A stretch of 64,000 nucleotides of DNA from Sediminibacillus massiliensis. GTDB lineage: Bacteria > Bacillota > Bacilli > Bacillales > Amphibacillaceae. Shown piece after piece: positions 33,202 through 42,650 of the stretch. The stretch's first letter is position 1; every line of letters starts with the position of its first letter. Location of the stretch: NCBI RefSeq assembly GCF_900156915.1, contig NZ_LT732535.1, forward strand, positions 2,308,673-2,372,672. The letters run 5' to 3'. The translations under genes were made by a program, and so were the position numbers. The notes beneath the pieces were generated by a model. It worked only from the letters and a program-made list of their open reading frames with translations, searched no databases and was not told the DNA's origin.

Positions 33202-33217
33202 GTTATCCAGTATAGCA
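33202..33217 (-). promoter_or_regulatory. Candidate atp operon promoter (extended -10)
   Basis: On the minus strand TG-C-TATACT gives an extended -10 (TATACT at 33209-33214, TG at 33216-33217) about 200 nt before atpI. No good -35 is present at 17 nt, which an extended -10 can tolerate. The 33.07-33.5 kb gap also holds a near-palindrome TTGTGACAATATTTTGACAA (33438-33457). Confidence 0.4.
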
Positions 33218-33497
33218 ATCATACAGGATTTCCACAGTTATAAACAAGCGACAAGATTTGCTCCAAATAGACAATGTAACCCTTATCATTCCACACTAAA
33301 TTAGCATACAATAGGGGTACTTCAATGTCAATCGGTTTACAGGATAAAAACAAAAATGGCAATACTTACATATTCAAATCCCATGCACTTGTCCTAGCCT
33401 GATTATAAGGGAAAAACCAAGTCAATATACGACAGTTTTGTGACAATATTTTGACAATGATATGGACAGTAAGAAAGGTTTGATTCTGCTCATAAAG

Positions 33498-33522
33498 AAA
33501 GACATCTTCATAAAGATGTCTT
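33498..33522 (-). terminator. Terminator of the subtilase gene
   Basis: Hairpin AAGACATCTT/AAGATGTCTT overlapping the stop codon, followed on the minus strand by TCTTTATG. Confidence 0.75.
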
Positions 33523-35708
33523 CATTCGATAAATATAGCTGTCGGGTAACTGTATTGCTCCTCATCCTCTGTTTCAATCGTCAGGTTGGCCAGATATTGA
33601 CCTCCTTTACCTATATCCCTTTTGTTGACTTCTCCTTCCACCATCCCTTCAGGTTGATCTGTTAATTCCAAGATGGTCCGGTCATACCTAAGCGTCTTCG
33701 GGTTATATAAGTCGACAGTCACTTTTGCCGCTCCTTCCGGCAAATACATTCTGTATTCATACTTGTCCTCGGAAAAAGCCTTAAGCGCAAATTCCATTCC
33801 CATGGCCTTAGGATAATCGGCACCTTTATTGATGAATAAATAAGGAAGCTTGAACTCCTTATTCCCGTTATGCATAGTCAACCAGCCTTGATGGATTCCT
33901 TCCTTGAGGAGAGAGCCTGTGATCGACAGCTTAATTGGCACGACAGTTTTTTGACCTGGACCCAAATTGAACCTGGCCGGTAGCTGCCATCTAAGACCTC
34001 GCTGTTGGTGAGGAATGTCAAAGTAATACTCCTGAATATTTTCTGATGTATTCTCAACCTCTAAATAGTAAGTGGCGGTTTGCTTGAACTGGTCGATTTT
34101 GCCAAAAGTGATCAACGGGTTGTGAAGGATTGTCGCAGTCTCGATTGCCTGTTGGATTTGCATCCTCCCCATACCCTGTACGATCGGGTCATAAAGCTTG
34201 CCTGATTTATCTTTTATTGGAAGAGCTGTAGTCAAGAGCGCACCTTTTAATTGGTCATGGCTCCAGTCAGGATGGGCCTGTTTCAGGAGTGCCAAGCCGC
34301 CTGCTACATGAGGCGCGGCCATACTGGTCCCTTGCAGTTCCTGGTATCCTCCTGGCACCGTGCTGGTAATAGCCGCTCCTGGTGCCACAATTTCAGGCTT
34401 GATGTCCCAGTTGACGGTCACTGGACCTCTCGAACTGAAGTCCGCCATCTGATCTTGTTCATTCTCGTATATCGTATCAATCCAGCCATCTTTAGATGCA
34501 ATGTTCTCGATGAGCCATTCCCCGTCCTCACGCGTCACAGCAACAACAGGAATTTGAATAGGTTTCTTCCCATCCACTACAGAACCGGGGAAAGATCCTT
34601 TTTCGTTATTGTAAATAATAACCGCTTCTGCTCCTGCTTCTTCTGCCCTTCTCGCTTTTTCAGCAAAAGGAACTTTCCCTCTTTGCAGAAGGACAATTTT
34701 GCCACGGGCATCTCCGTTCGGTTTTCCATCAAAACTGCCATGGATGATCGGCATATCCTTCTCCAAGTCCCACGGAACAGAGCCCATCAACGGAGAAAGA
34801 GCAATTCTCTTATCCTGAAAAGAATCGAATAAATAAGGAATTTTCAAAGGAGGAGTCGATGCACCAACCGAAATTGCCTTGACTGAAGTTGCTGGTGAAC
34901 CGACTGTCCAGTTGTCCGGCCCCTCATTTCCGTTTGCGATTACAACGGATACACCTTGGTCGATTGCCCGGTTGACCGCAACACTCGTCGGCCAGTCAGG
35001 ACCATTGATTGAGCTGCCAAGCGACATGTTCAGAATATCCATACCATCTTTCACCGCTTTTTCCATGGCCGCAATTACTTGGACAGAGGTCCCCATGCCA
35101 CCCGGACCGAGCGCACGATAACCATACAACTCGACCTCCGGTGCTACCCCTTCCATTTGACCTTTCGCCCCGATAATACCCGCCACATGCGTACCATGAA
35201 GAGTGGGCTCACCTTGGTCGACTGTCGTCTCCATCGGATCATCATCCAGGTCGACCAGATCGTATCCACCCTTATAGTTCAAACTCAAATCAGGGTGACT
35301 ATAATCGATGCCCGTATCGATCACTCCTACTTTCACACCTTTTCCTGTAAAAGAAATCGACGCTTCCTCCTCGTTCTCTTCCTGCTTCAAAAAAGGAATA
35401 CTTTCTCCGATAGTTGCCTGATAGAGCCGGACAGGATATGTTTTTTGTACAAAATCCAAGTTTTCCAGTTTGTCGAGCTGATGCTCCTTCCCCTTGATGG
35501 CCAGTCCTGTAAACAAGGTGTCATATACCTGAATCACCTCGAGGAACGGATGATATTTCTCGATATATTCTTTATATTCAACAGGGTTTCCCTCCACCTC
35601 GATGATGACTGACTGCTCTGTTTCCGATTCTTCTGCAGTGTACACAACAGGGGAAATAGGTAATAGGCAGATATTGACTAAAAAAAGCACCATAACTAAT
35701 TTACGCAT
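33522..35708 (-). CDS. Vpr-like extracellular subtilisin-family serine protease
   Basis: Secreted S8 peptidase of 728 residues. Order: signal peptide (VMVLFLVNICLLPISPVVYTA), inhibitor-type propeptide to about residue 105, and a catalytic domain with Asp in VGVIDTGIDYSHPDL, His in LHGTHVAGIIGA, oxyanion Asn in ANGNEGPDNW and Ser in GTSMAAPHVAGG. A PA domain is inserted between His/Asn and Ser (residues ~330-430: AEEAGAEAVIIYNNEKG). A C-terminal beta-rich part follows (FGKIDQFKQTATYYLEVENTS) that replaces the Fn3-type domain of Vpr. B. subtilis Vpr is 806 residues. Family membership is firm; orthology to Vpr is probable. Confidence 0.93.
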   Translation of the reverse strand: MRKLVMVLFLVNICLLPISPVVYTAEESETEQSVIIEVEGNPVEYKEYIEKYHPFLEVIQVYDTLFTGLAIKGKEHQLDKLENLDFVQKTYPVRLYQATIGESIPFLKQEENEEEASISFTGKGVKVGVIDTGIDYSHPDLSLNYKGGYDLVDLDDDPMETTVDQGEPTLHGTHVAGIIGAKGQMEGVAPEVELYGYRALGPGGMGTSVQVIAAMEKAVKDGMDILNMSLGSSINGPDWPTSVAVNRAIDQGVSVVIANGNEGPDNWTVGSPATSVKAISVGASTPPLKIPYLFDSFQDKRIALSPLMGSVPWDLEKDMPIIHGSFDGKPNGDARGKIVLLQRGKVPFAEKARRAEEAGAEAVIIYNNEKGSFPGSVVDGKKPIQIPVVAVTREDGEWLIENIASKDGWIDTIYENEQDQMADFSSRGPVTVNWDIKPEIVAPGAAITSTVPGGYQELQGTSMAAPHVAGGLALLKQAHPDWSHDQLKGALLTTALPIKDKSGKLYDPIVQGMGRMQIQQAIETATILHNPLITFGKIDQFKQTATYYLEVENTSENIQEYYFDIPHQQRGLRWQLPARFNLGPGQKTVVPIKLSITGSLLKEGIHQGWLTMHNGNKEFKLPYLFINKGADYPKAMGMEFALKAFSEDKYEYRMYLPEGAAKVTVDLYNPKTLRYDRTILELTDQPEGMVEGEVNKRDIGKGGQYLANLTIETEDEEQYSYPTAIFIE

Positions 35709-35795
35709 CGTATTTCCCCTTTCTCGTTTATGAGTATTATCTGCCGATAGCCGGAATTCATGCGTGGACTGTGGCGCTGTGGGTGTGGGTGGGTT

Positions 35796-36420
35796 CGGGG
35801 TGCGGGGTTCGGGCGGGGATGGGGAGATTATTGCCGGGTTTGGGGCGATTAGGAAGTTTGTCGGGGCGTTTATGCCGAATGATGGGGCGATTTTGCCTTT
35901 GGTTGGAATGATTCACCGCTCTTTGGGGAGATTCAGGCCATTACGGGGAAATCCCCCCTCGATTTAGGCTGTCTGAAAACCGGCTTTTCCTTTCACTTTG
36001 CTTGGGAGCGGCCTTGGATCTGAGCAGGACCAGGGAACGGCGGGCAGGGAGATTAGTGCCGGGTTTGGGGCGATTAAGCGGTTTGTCGGGGCGTTTATGC
36101 CGCATGTAAGGGCGATTTTGTCTTTGGTTGGAATGATTCACCACTCTTTGGGGAGATTCATGGCCATTACGGGGAAATCCCCACTCGATTTAGGTTGTCT
36201 GAAAACCGGCTTTTCCTTTCACTTTGCTTGGGAGCGGCCTTGGACCCGAGTAGACAGGGAACGGCGGGCGGGGAAATTATTGCCGCTTTTGGGGCGATTA
36301 AGCAGTTTGTCGGGGCGTTTATGTCGCATGTTGGGGCGATTTTACCTTTGTTTGGAATGATTCACCGCTCTTTGGGGAGATTCACAGCCATACGGGGAAA
36401 TCCAGACGCCGCCTGGTTAC
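35796..36420 (+). repeat. Tandem blocks of seven-unit phased GGGG-CGATT array (locus B)
   Basis: Three blocks of about 224-225 bp. Each holds seven GGGG(C/A)(G/A)ATT units at 20-21 nt spacing: cores at 35821, 35842, 35863, 35884, 35905, 35925, 35945; then 36046, 36067, 36088, 36109, 36130, 36150, 36171; then 36270, 36291, 36312, 36333, 36354, 36374, 36394. A ~78-nt spacer (ending ...CCTTTCACTTTGCTTGGGAG and a GGGAACGGCGGGC tail) separates blocks. Open frames across the block are not supported as genes. Same unit order as locus A. Confidence 0.85.
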
Positions 36421-36621
36421 TAGAAGCTCAAAAAAAACAATTGCAAAATTTTAGTTTTCTACTCATAACCATACTTAAACACGAATAACCTGATTGACTA
36501 TAGCCGAAAACCCGTTCCTAAATGTCATCATGAACGCTTTTTCAAGCTAAAGTCACTCTCTTAACCAAAGAAGGAATCTTAGAAGCTTAGTCGAATAGGT
36601 TTATTCAGAAAGGAGGTTATC

Positions 36622-37634
36622 ATGAATAAACCGAATACTGAACTACCATTAAATATCCGCAGGCTTGAAGCACTCCACAGAAGAACACCCAAATCGCATT
36701 CAAAGCGGGCCCAAATGCAAGCCGACTTAGCCAGACGTTATGCAGGCTTTCGCGGCGAGCAAAATGTAAAGTACCACCTTCGTCGCTTGGATAACAAGCA
36801 TTATTATATTTTACATGATATTCGATTAAGGTATCAGACAATGTATTTTCAGATAGACACATTGATACTGTCTAAGGAATTCATTCTCATCGCGGAAGTG
36901 AAGAACATTTCCGGAACTTTGTTTTTTGATACAGTATTCAACCAGATGATCCGGAAAACCGAGGATAAAGAAGAAGGTTTCAGAAGTCCGCTTGCCCAAG
37001 TCCAATATCAGCAGGAACTTTTATACAGGTTGTTCCAACAAAACAACCTTCCCAGCCTCCCAATTGAAAGCCTCATCGTCATCAGCCTTCCCTCTACTAT
37101 CATCAAGACAGACACAGCCGATAAAGAGATAACCAGTAAAATAGTACACGCCGAAGACCTTATCGATAGAATTGGTTATTTATGCGAACAGTATCTGCAA
37201 GCCTCTTCCAAAATTCCACCTTCACTAAAGGAGATCGGTGAAACAATTAAACATGCCAACATTCCCAAGCAGACTGATATCCTCGCCCAATATGATGTTA
37301 CAAAGGAAGCGCTCCTTTCCGGAGATCCTGTTCGTTCTGTGATTCTCTTCCTATGAAAAGAAATCGTGGTCACTGGTATTGCCAAACTTGTCACAAAAGT
37401 TCCAAAACAAGTCATACTCAAGCAATATATGATTATTTGCTTCTCTTTCAAAATTCCATCACCAACATAAAATGCCGTCAGTTTCTTAACCTACCCTCCA
37501 AACATACAGCTACCGACATATTATCTTCCATGCCTTTGGAATCTACAGGCAGTACGAAGGACCGGCGATATTTTCTCCCCGTAAAAAAACTCCCGCCTCA
37601 TCAGAGGCAGGAGCACCTTAGTTCTTTGCTTTAA
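36622..37634 (+). pseudogene. NERD-domain protein, frameshifted near the C-terminus
   Basis: NERD (nuclease-related) protein. Residues 1-245 run in one frame (FRGEQNVKYHLRRL, QIDTLILSKEFILIAEVKN: the Asp/Glu-x-Lys nuclease-like core) and stop at 37356. The zinc-ribbon tail expected in this family continues in another frame: reading with a one-base slip near 37320-37330 gives CSFCDSLPMKRNRGHWYCQTC, then ALxDYLLLF- and QFLNL-type motifs up to 37634. One base appears to be missing. This could be a recent mutation, an assembly error or a phase-variable site; a strong ribosome site (AAAGGAGG) precedes the start. Confidence 0.8.
37583..37613 (-). terminator. Terminator of the upp-wecB transcript
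   Basis: Stem CTCCTGCCTC/GAGGCGGGAG with a TGAT loop and seven T residues on the minus strand. It lies inside the last codons of the convergent NERD gene remnant. Confidence 0.88.
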
Positions 37635-38769
37635 ACCCTTCAGGTCTGTAATCACGCTGTTTGAAGTAATAGCGTATTGCTTCTGCTATACGGGCTGAGG
37701 CCTGGCCATCGCCATATGGATTAGAAGCTTCGGCCATTTTGTCGTATTCAACAGGGTCTGATAACAGCTGATCGGCTAAAGCAAATATATTATTTTCGTC
37801 TGTTCCGGCAAGTTTAAGGGTACCGGCATGAATACCTTCCGGGCGTTCAGTAGTATTTCGCAGGACAAGAACAGGGACACCAAGAGATGGGGCTTCCTCC
37901 TGAACTCCGCCTGAGTCTGTCAGAATCAAGTGAGAGCGGGCTGCAAAATTGTGAAAGTCCACAACGCCAAGCGGAGCGATCAATTGGATACGATCATCAT
38001 TCCCAAGAATCTCATCAGCAGTCTTTCTTACCACCGGATTCAAGTGAACAGGATAGATAACACGAATATCATCATGAGATTCGACAAGGCGTTTTATGGC
38101 CTTAAACATCTGCTGCATATTTTTGCCAAGATTTTCACGACGGTGGGCTGTCATTAAAATTAATCGTTTCCCGTCAAGTCCGTCGAGCACCTCACTGTTG
38201 TATTGGTCGGAAATTGTGGTTTTCAAGGCGTCGATTGCAGTGTTTCCCGTTACAAAAATAGTATCTTCCTGCTTATTCTCATCTATCAAATTTTGTCTAG
38301 CCTGTTCTGTCGGTGAAAAATGCAAGTCAGCAATCACACCGGTCATCTGCCTGTTGATTTCCTCTGGATAAGGAGAATACTTATCCCAAGTACGGAGACC
38401 CGCTTCGATATGACCGACAGCTATCTGATTGTAATAAGCAGCAAGAGATGCGGCAAAAGTAGTCGTCGTATCACCATGGACTAGGACGATGTCTGGCTGC
38501 CTGGCCTTGAAAACGTCGTCCAGACCTTCTAGCGCACGGGTTGTAATTTGTGCAAGGGACTGCTGGGTCTTCATGATGTCCAGGTCATAATCAGGTGTAA
38601 TACCAAAAATATTCAGCACTTGATCAAGCATTTCCCTGTGCTGGGCTGTGACTGTAACAATGACCTCGAATTGATCCGGTCGCTTTTTCAGTTCCAGAAC
38701 AAGCGGAGCCATCTTGATAGCTTCCGGCCTCGTCCCGAATACAGCCATAACTTTAATCGGATTCCCCAT
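37618..38769 (-). CDS. wecB: UDP-N-acetylglucosamine 2-epimerase (non-hydrolysing)
   Basis: Converts UDP-GlcNAc to UDP-ManNAc for teichoic-acid linkage units or surface polysaccharide, cytoplasmic. 383 residues, GT-B fold: VMAVFGTRPEAIKMAPLVLEL, VHGDTTTTFAASLAAYY, GHIEAGLRTWDKYSPYPEE, TAHRRENLG, LTDSGGVQEEAPSLGVP are all family signatures. Equivalent to B. subtilis mnaA. Lies 30 nt after upp and shares its transcript. Confidence 0.95.
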   Translation of the reverse strand: MGNPIKVMAVFGTRPEAIKMAPLVLELKKRPDQFEVIVTVTAQHREMLDQVLNIFGITPDYDLDIMKTQQSLAQITTRALEGLDDVFKARQPDIVLVHGDTTTTFAASLAAYYNQIAVGHIEAGLRTWDKYSPYPEEINRQMTGVIADLHFSPTEQARQNLIDENKQEDTIFVTGNTAIDALKTTISDQYNSEVLDGLDGKRLILMTAHRRENLGKNMQQMFKAIKRLVESHDDIRVIYPVHLNPVVRKTADEILGNDDRIQLIAPLGVVDFHNFAARSHLILTDSGGVQEEAPSLGVPVLVLRNTTERPEGIHAGTLKLAGTDENNIFALADQLLSDPVEYDKMAEASNPYGDGQASARIAEAIRYYFKQRDYRPEGFKAKN

Positions 38770-38799
38770 ATTTAGTCCTCCCTAAAAACCAGTGAATCG

Positions 38800-39429
38800 T
38801 TACTTTGTCCCAAATAACCGGTCGCCAGCGTCACCAAGACCTGGAACAATGTATCCTTTTTCGTCTAATTTTTCATCCAGGGCTGCAAGGTAGATATCCA
38901 CATCCGGATGTTCATTTTGAATAACTTCCACCCCTTCAGGCGCGCCGACAAGGCACATTAGTTTAATGTTCTTCGCCCCGCGTTTCTTCAATGAATGGAT
39001 TGCATCGTTTGCAGACCCTCCCGTTGCAAGCATCGGGTCAATTACAATAAGTTCACGTTCTTCAATATCTGAAGGAAGCTTGATATAGTATTCTACAGGC
39101 TTAAGTGTTTCTGGATCACGGTATAACCCGACATGGCCGACCTTCGCGGCAGGAATCAGACTTAAAATACCATCTACCATTCCCAATCCAGCTCTTAAAA
39201 TAGGAACAAGTCCGATTTTCTTCCCGCTTAATGTTTTCGTTTTAGCAGTTGTAACAGGTGTCTCGATGGTAGTTTCTTCGACCGGCAAATCCCTTGTGAT
39301 TTCAAAGGCCATCAACCCTGCTACCTCATCGACCAATTCACGAAATTCCTTTGTACCTGTGCTCTTTTTCCTTATGTAAGTTAACTTGTGTTGAATTAAC
39401 GGATGATCCAGTACATAAACTTTTCCCAC
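38800..39429 (-). CDS. upp: Uracil phosphoribosyltransferase
   Basis: Pyrimidine salvage: uracil plus PRPP gives UMP. 209 residues, as in B. subtilis. PRPP loop [16 protein letters not shown], uracil-binding C-terminus [18 protein letters not shown]. The start gives [16 protein letters not shown], the standard N-terminus. Confidence 0.97.
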   Translation of the reverse strand: MGKVYVLDHPLIQHKLTYIRKKSTGTKEFRELVDEVAGLMAFEITRDLPVEETTIETPVTTAKTKTLSGKKIGLVPILRAGLGMVDGILSLIPAAKVGHVGLYRDPETLKPVEYYIKLPSDIEERELIVIDPMLATGGSANDAIHSLKKRGAKNIKLMCLVGAPEGVEVIQNEHPDVDIYLAALDEKLDEKGYIVPGLGDAGDRLFGTK

Positions 39430-39614
39430 GGTCCGATCACTCCTTATAGATATTTTTGCATCCTTAAAATTGTACTGAAAATGCGGGCTTCTTTCAAGGG
39501 TGACAGCAGATTTTGTCGATTATTTAAATACTCTTCTTTCATAGTATCCTTTTTTCTTCTATCTTCATCCATGGAAAATCCATCACCACAGCGGATGATG
39601 GATGGTATAAGTAT

Positions 39615-39860
39615 TTATTCAGTTGATTCTTGTTCGTCCACGATATCCATTATTTTTTGCTTAATAAGTAAACGGCATTCTTCTGACAAAGGATCCTGTC
39701 TTGGATCAATATGCTTGCCTCTGACTATGAACCCATCATAGATGAAAATATCATTGAATTCCCTTTGTTGGATGGCATCATAACCTTTTATATGAAAGTT
39801 ATATGTTCCACCCTCTCCTTCTACGACACCGCCTATCGATACCGTTGTTTTACCTGTCAT
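39615..39860 (-). CDS. Small hypothetical protein
   Basis: An 81-residue acidic soluble protein, not recognised. N-terminal half looks beta-rich (KTTVSIGGVVEGEGGTYNFHI, DIFIYDGFIVRGKHI) and the C-terminal part is a helix (SEECRLLIKQKIMDIVDEQE). ATG at 39860 has GGAGGG about 11 nt upstream, which is somewhat far. It stands alone between upp and a repeat-rich gap. Confidence 0.5.
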   Translation of the reverse strand: MTGKTTVSIGGVVEGEGGTYNFHIKGYDAIQQREFNDIFIYDGFIVRGKHIDPRQDPLSEECRLLIKQKIMDIVDEQESTE

Positions 39861-39987
39861 TTCGCTTCATTCCCTCCTAGCCTTGTGTATACCCAAAAAA
39901 GGAGGAGCTTAATCATCCGATAGATTCTACAAATGACTACGTTAGGATTAATCCCATTAAAATGATTCTTATTGACTCAAAAACCAT

Positions 39988-40616
39988 AAACTGCGACGTA
40001 ACTTTTATGTGACTTCCTACCATCCTTTTCGGATTAAGTGGTAGGCCAGCGCTTCAGAAAAATACTCGCTTTCCGTGGGGAATGCTTCAGCTTCCTTGAA
40101 AATACAAATCGATTTTCTGCGTGCGATGTCTCGCTGTCGAAGCGTTACTTATCCTCGGTGCAAAAACCGCCCCTGCGGGATCTTCAGACTGTTCCTTTCC
40201 CACTGGAGTCTCGCATTTTTCCTTCGCTTGGATAGAATTTCTGATCAACTGGGAAGTGGTCCTAAATTTTTTTAACATGGGATATTCACTAATCAAAATT
40301 CAGGAAAAATCTAAAAGCGAAGGCAGAACACGCAGACTCCTCGAAAATACAAACCAATTTTCTTCGTGCGAGGCGATGCTGTCGTAGCTTTCCTTGTCCT
40401 ATGGGAACAGCGAAAGGTCTTCGCTGGGGCGAGTAATCGCAGTCCCGCGTGTCTGAAGACCCCGCAAGAAGCGTCCTTTGCTGATGAGGAGGCTGAGGCC
40501 GTGCCCATGGAAAGCGAAGTGTTCTGCCGCAGCGGGGCTATACAGTCATTTATAATCAGAACGAGAGGAAGTCTCCCTAGAATGAATTGTCACTATGTCG
40601 CAGTTCCCCTCAATTG
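39988..40616. repeat. MITE-like composite repeat (two halves), copy 1
   Basis: About 630 bp. The left half (39988-40245) begins AAACTGCGACGTA and carries ATACTCGCTTTCCGTGGGGA and GACTGTTCCTTTCCCACTGG. The right half (about 40320-40616) carries GAACAGCGAAAGGTCTTCGC and GGGGCGAGTAATCGCAGTCC and ends ACTATGTCGCAGTTCCCCTC. The ends are inverted repeats. The whole composite recurs in reverse orientation at 48.6-49.2 kb. The short open frames inside are not genes. Confidence 0.75.
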
Positions 40617-40662
40617 AACCCAACCAATCAGGACAAGCAATCACATCACAGAATATCCAAAT

Positions 40663-40711
40663 GTAAAAAAAGACTTCTCCATGACAGCATCGCTACTGCC
40701 AGGAAAAGTCT
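40663..40711 (-). terminator. Terminator of glyA
   Basis: Imperfect minus-strand hairpin with closing stem AGACTT/AAGTCT and an inner GGCAG/CTGtC-type pairing, followed by TTTTTTT, starting just after the glyA stop. Confidence 0.75.
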
Positions 40712-40720
40712 GAGGGTTGT

Positions 40721-41962
40721 TTATAGATTTTGATACAAAGGGAATTTGTCTGTTAAAGCTTTTACACGCCCGCGTGCTTCGTCGAGTTTGCTTTCGTCTT
40801 CATGGTTTTTCAGAGCAAATGCGATAATCGCTCCGATTTCGTCCATTTCTTCCAGTCCAAAGCCTCTGCTTGTCACGGCTGCAGTTCCAATGCGAATTCC
40901 GCTGGTGACAAATGGGCTTTCAGGATCGAAAGGAATTGTGTTTTTGTTTGTTGTCAAACCGACACTGTCCAACGCTTCTTCAGCAACTTTTCCGGTAAGA
41001 TTCAAGCCGCGTACATCAAGAAGCAACAAGTGGTTGTCCGTTCCGCCTGAGACGAGGCGAACCCCCTCTTTTTGCAAAGCCTCGCCAAGACGTCTTGCAT
41101 TGTCGACAAGCTGCTGGGAATAATTTTTGAATTCACCGTCAAGAGCTTCTTTAAAGGCCATTGCTTTTGCAGCAATTACGTGCATCAACGGGCCGCCCTG
41201 CATGCCAGGGAAAACAGATTTGTCGATTTTTTTGGCAAACTCTTCTTTGCATAGAATCATTCCGCCTCTTGGACCTCTCAACGTTTTGTGGGTTGTTGTC
41301 GTTACAAAATCGGCATATGGAACAGGGTTTTCATGATGACCTGTTGCTACCAAACCGGCGATGTGAGCCATATCGACCATTAAATAAGCTCCCACCTCAT
41401 CGGCGATTTCACGGAATTTCCGGAAGTCGATTTGTCTCGGATATGCACTCGCTCCAGCAACAATCAGTTTTGGTTGTACTTCTTTCGCTTTCTCCAACAC
41501 TGCTTCATAATCAAGTTGTTCTGTTTCTTTATCGACGCCATATTCGACAAAGTTATAAAGCTTACCACTGAAATTAACTGGACTGCCGTGGGTCAAATGG
41601 CCACCATGGCTCAAGTTCATCCCGAGTACAGTGTCACCCATTTCCAACACGGCAAAGTAGACAGCCATGTTAGCCTGCGCCCCAGAATGCGGTTGGACGT
41701 TGGCATGGTCGGCACCAAACAATTGCTTGGCCCTATCCCGCGCAAGGTTCTCTGCCACATCAACATATTCACACCCGCCGTAGTAACGACGGCCCGGATA
41801 GCCTTCCGCATATTTGTTCGTCAATACAGAGCCCTGGGCCTCCATTACAGCCTGGGAGACAAAGTTTTCGGATGCAATCAACTCAATTTTATCGTTTTGC
41901 CGCTTTCTTTCATTTTCAATTGCTTCAAACAGCTCTTGGTCGTTTTGTTTCACATGTTCCAT
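40721..41962 (-). CDS. glyA: Serine hydroxymethyltransferase
   Basis: PLP enzyme interconverting serine and glycine and feeding the one-carbon pool. 413 residues. PLP Lys in [18 protein letters not shown], substrate motif [34 protein letters not shown]. Full length. Lies after ywlG as in B. subtilis. Confidence 0.98.
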   Translation of the reverse strand: MEHVKQNDQELFEAIENERKRQNDKIELIASENFVSQAVMEAQGSVLTNKYAEGYPGRRYYGGCEYVDVAENLARDRAKQLFGADHANVQPHSGAQANMAVYFAVLEMGDTVLGMNLSHGGHLTHGSPVNFSGKLYNFVEYGVDKETEQLDYEAVLEKAKEVQPKLIVAGASAYPRQIDFRKFREIADEVGAYLMVDMAHIAGLVATGHHENPVPYADFVTTTTHKTLRGPRGGMILCKEEFAKKIDKSVFPGMQGGPLMHVIAAKAMAFKEALDGEFKNYSQQLVDNARRLGEALQKEGVRLVSGGTDNHLLLLDVRGLNLTGKVAEEALDSVGLTTNKNTIPFDPESPFVTSGIRIGTAAVTSRGFGLEEMDEIGAIIAFALKNHEDESKLDEARGRVKALTDKFPLYQNL

Positions 41963-42044
41963 TGCCGTGTAAATCCCCCTATTCGATATCTTATTAGTTG
42001 AATGGAATTCGCCTTTTTACATTCCAATTAAAATACTATCACAA

Positions 42045-42608
42045 TCAATCGCAAAAAACACCGACATCACCTTTTGGATACTGGGCACGTTCACCGCCTA
42101 TCAACTTCGGCCTTGTCCTCGCTCCATTCACCCTGGCATGTCCTGCATACCTTTGTCGAAAACGAAGTGGAACGGCCACATGCTTCAAGTGCATGCCAAT
42201 CATTGTTTCGCCAATGTCGAGGCCCGCATCGCCCTGGATTTGTTCCACCAGCACCGGCTGTTCAAACTGTTTGAACGAGTAAGCAGCCATCGATCCGCCA
42301 GCTTTTGGCACTGGGACAGCGGAAACTTGTTCCAAACCCCTTTCCCTTGCCGTAGCTGCTTCCACTACAAGGGACCGGTTAAGATGCTCGCAACACTGAT
42401 AAGCCAGCTGAACACCCGTTTCCTTTTTCAGCCGGTCCATTTCAGCATAAATAACGGCAGCAATCTCTTCACTTCCAGAGGTACCGATTCTTTCACCCGC
42501 AACTTCGCTTGTCGAACAGCCAATGACAAATAATTGTCCAAACTTTAAATAACCGCTCGTCAGCCACTCATCCACAATTGCAGCCACTTCCTCTTTCAAC
42601 GCGCTCAT
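42045..42608 (-). CDS. ywlG: YwlG-like TIGR01440 family protein
   Basis: Conserved Firmicutes protein of 187 residues, cytoplasmic, function unknown. Recognised by VIGCSTSEVAGERIGTSGSEEIA, YQCCEHLNRSLVVE (two adjacent Cys), VPVPKAGGSMAAY, GDAGLDIGETMIGMHL and the C-terminal TRPKLIGGERAQY. Encoded between rpiB and glyA, as in B. subtilis. Confidence 0.9.
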   Translation of the reverse strand: MSALKEEVAAIVDEWLTSGYLKFGQLFVIGCSTSEVAGERIGTSGSEEIAAVIYAEMDRLKKETGVQLAYQCCEHLNRSLVVEAATARERGLEQVSAVPVPKAGGSMAAYSFKQFEQPVLVEQIQGDAGLDIGETMIGMHLKHVAVPLRFRQRYAGHARVNGARTRPKLIGGERAQYPKGDVGVFCD

Positions 42609-42650
42609 CGAATTGTCACTCCCATGCTAGGTAATTCGGTAATTATGACC

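Noticed and set aside
35796-36420. Phased GGGG arrays as a CRISPR array
   Set aside because: Period is 20-21 bp in total, the repeated core is only ~9 nt, and the spacers between blocks are conserved and not unique. No cas genes nearby.
35764-36488. Open frames across the locus B repeats as a Gly/Ala-rich repeat protein
   Set aside because: Frames are short, change between blocks because the block length is not a stable multiple of three, and lack ribosome sites.
40038-40617. Several open frames of 60-90 codons in the repeats at 40 and 48.9 kb
   Set aside because: They run on both strands within dispersed repeats, are not conserved as one frame between copies, and have no start signals.
41963-42044. 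Purine or glycine riboswitch before glyA
   Set aside because: Only 82 nt between ywlG and glyA without matching motifs.
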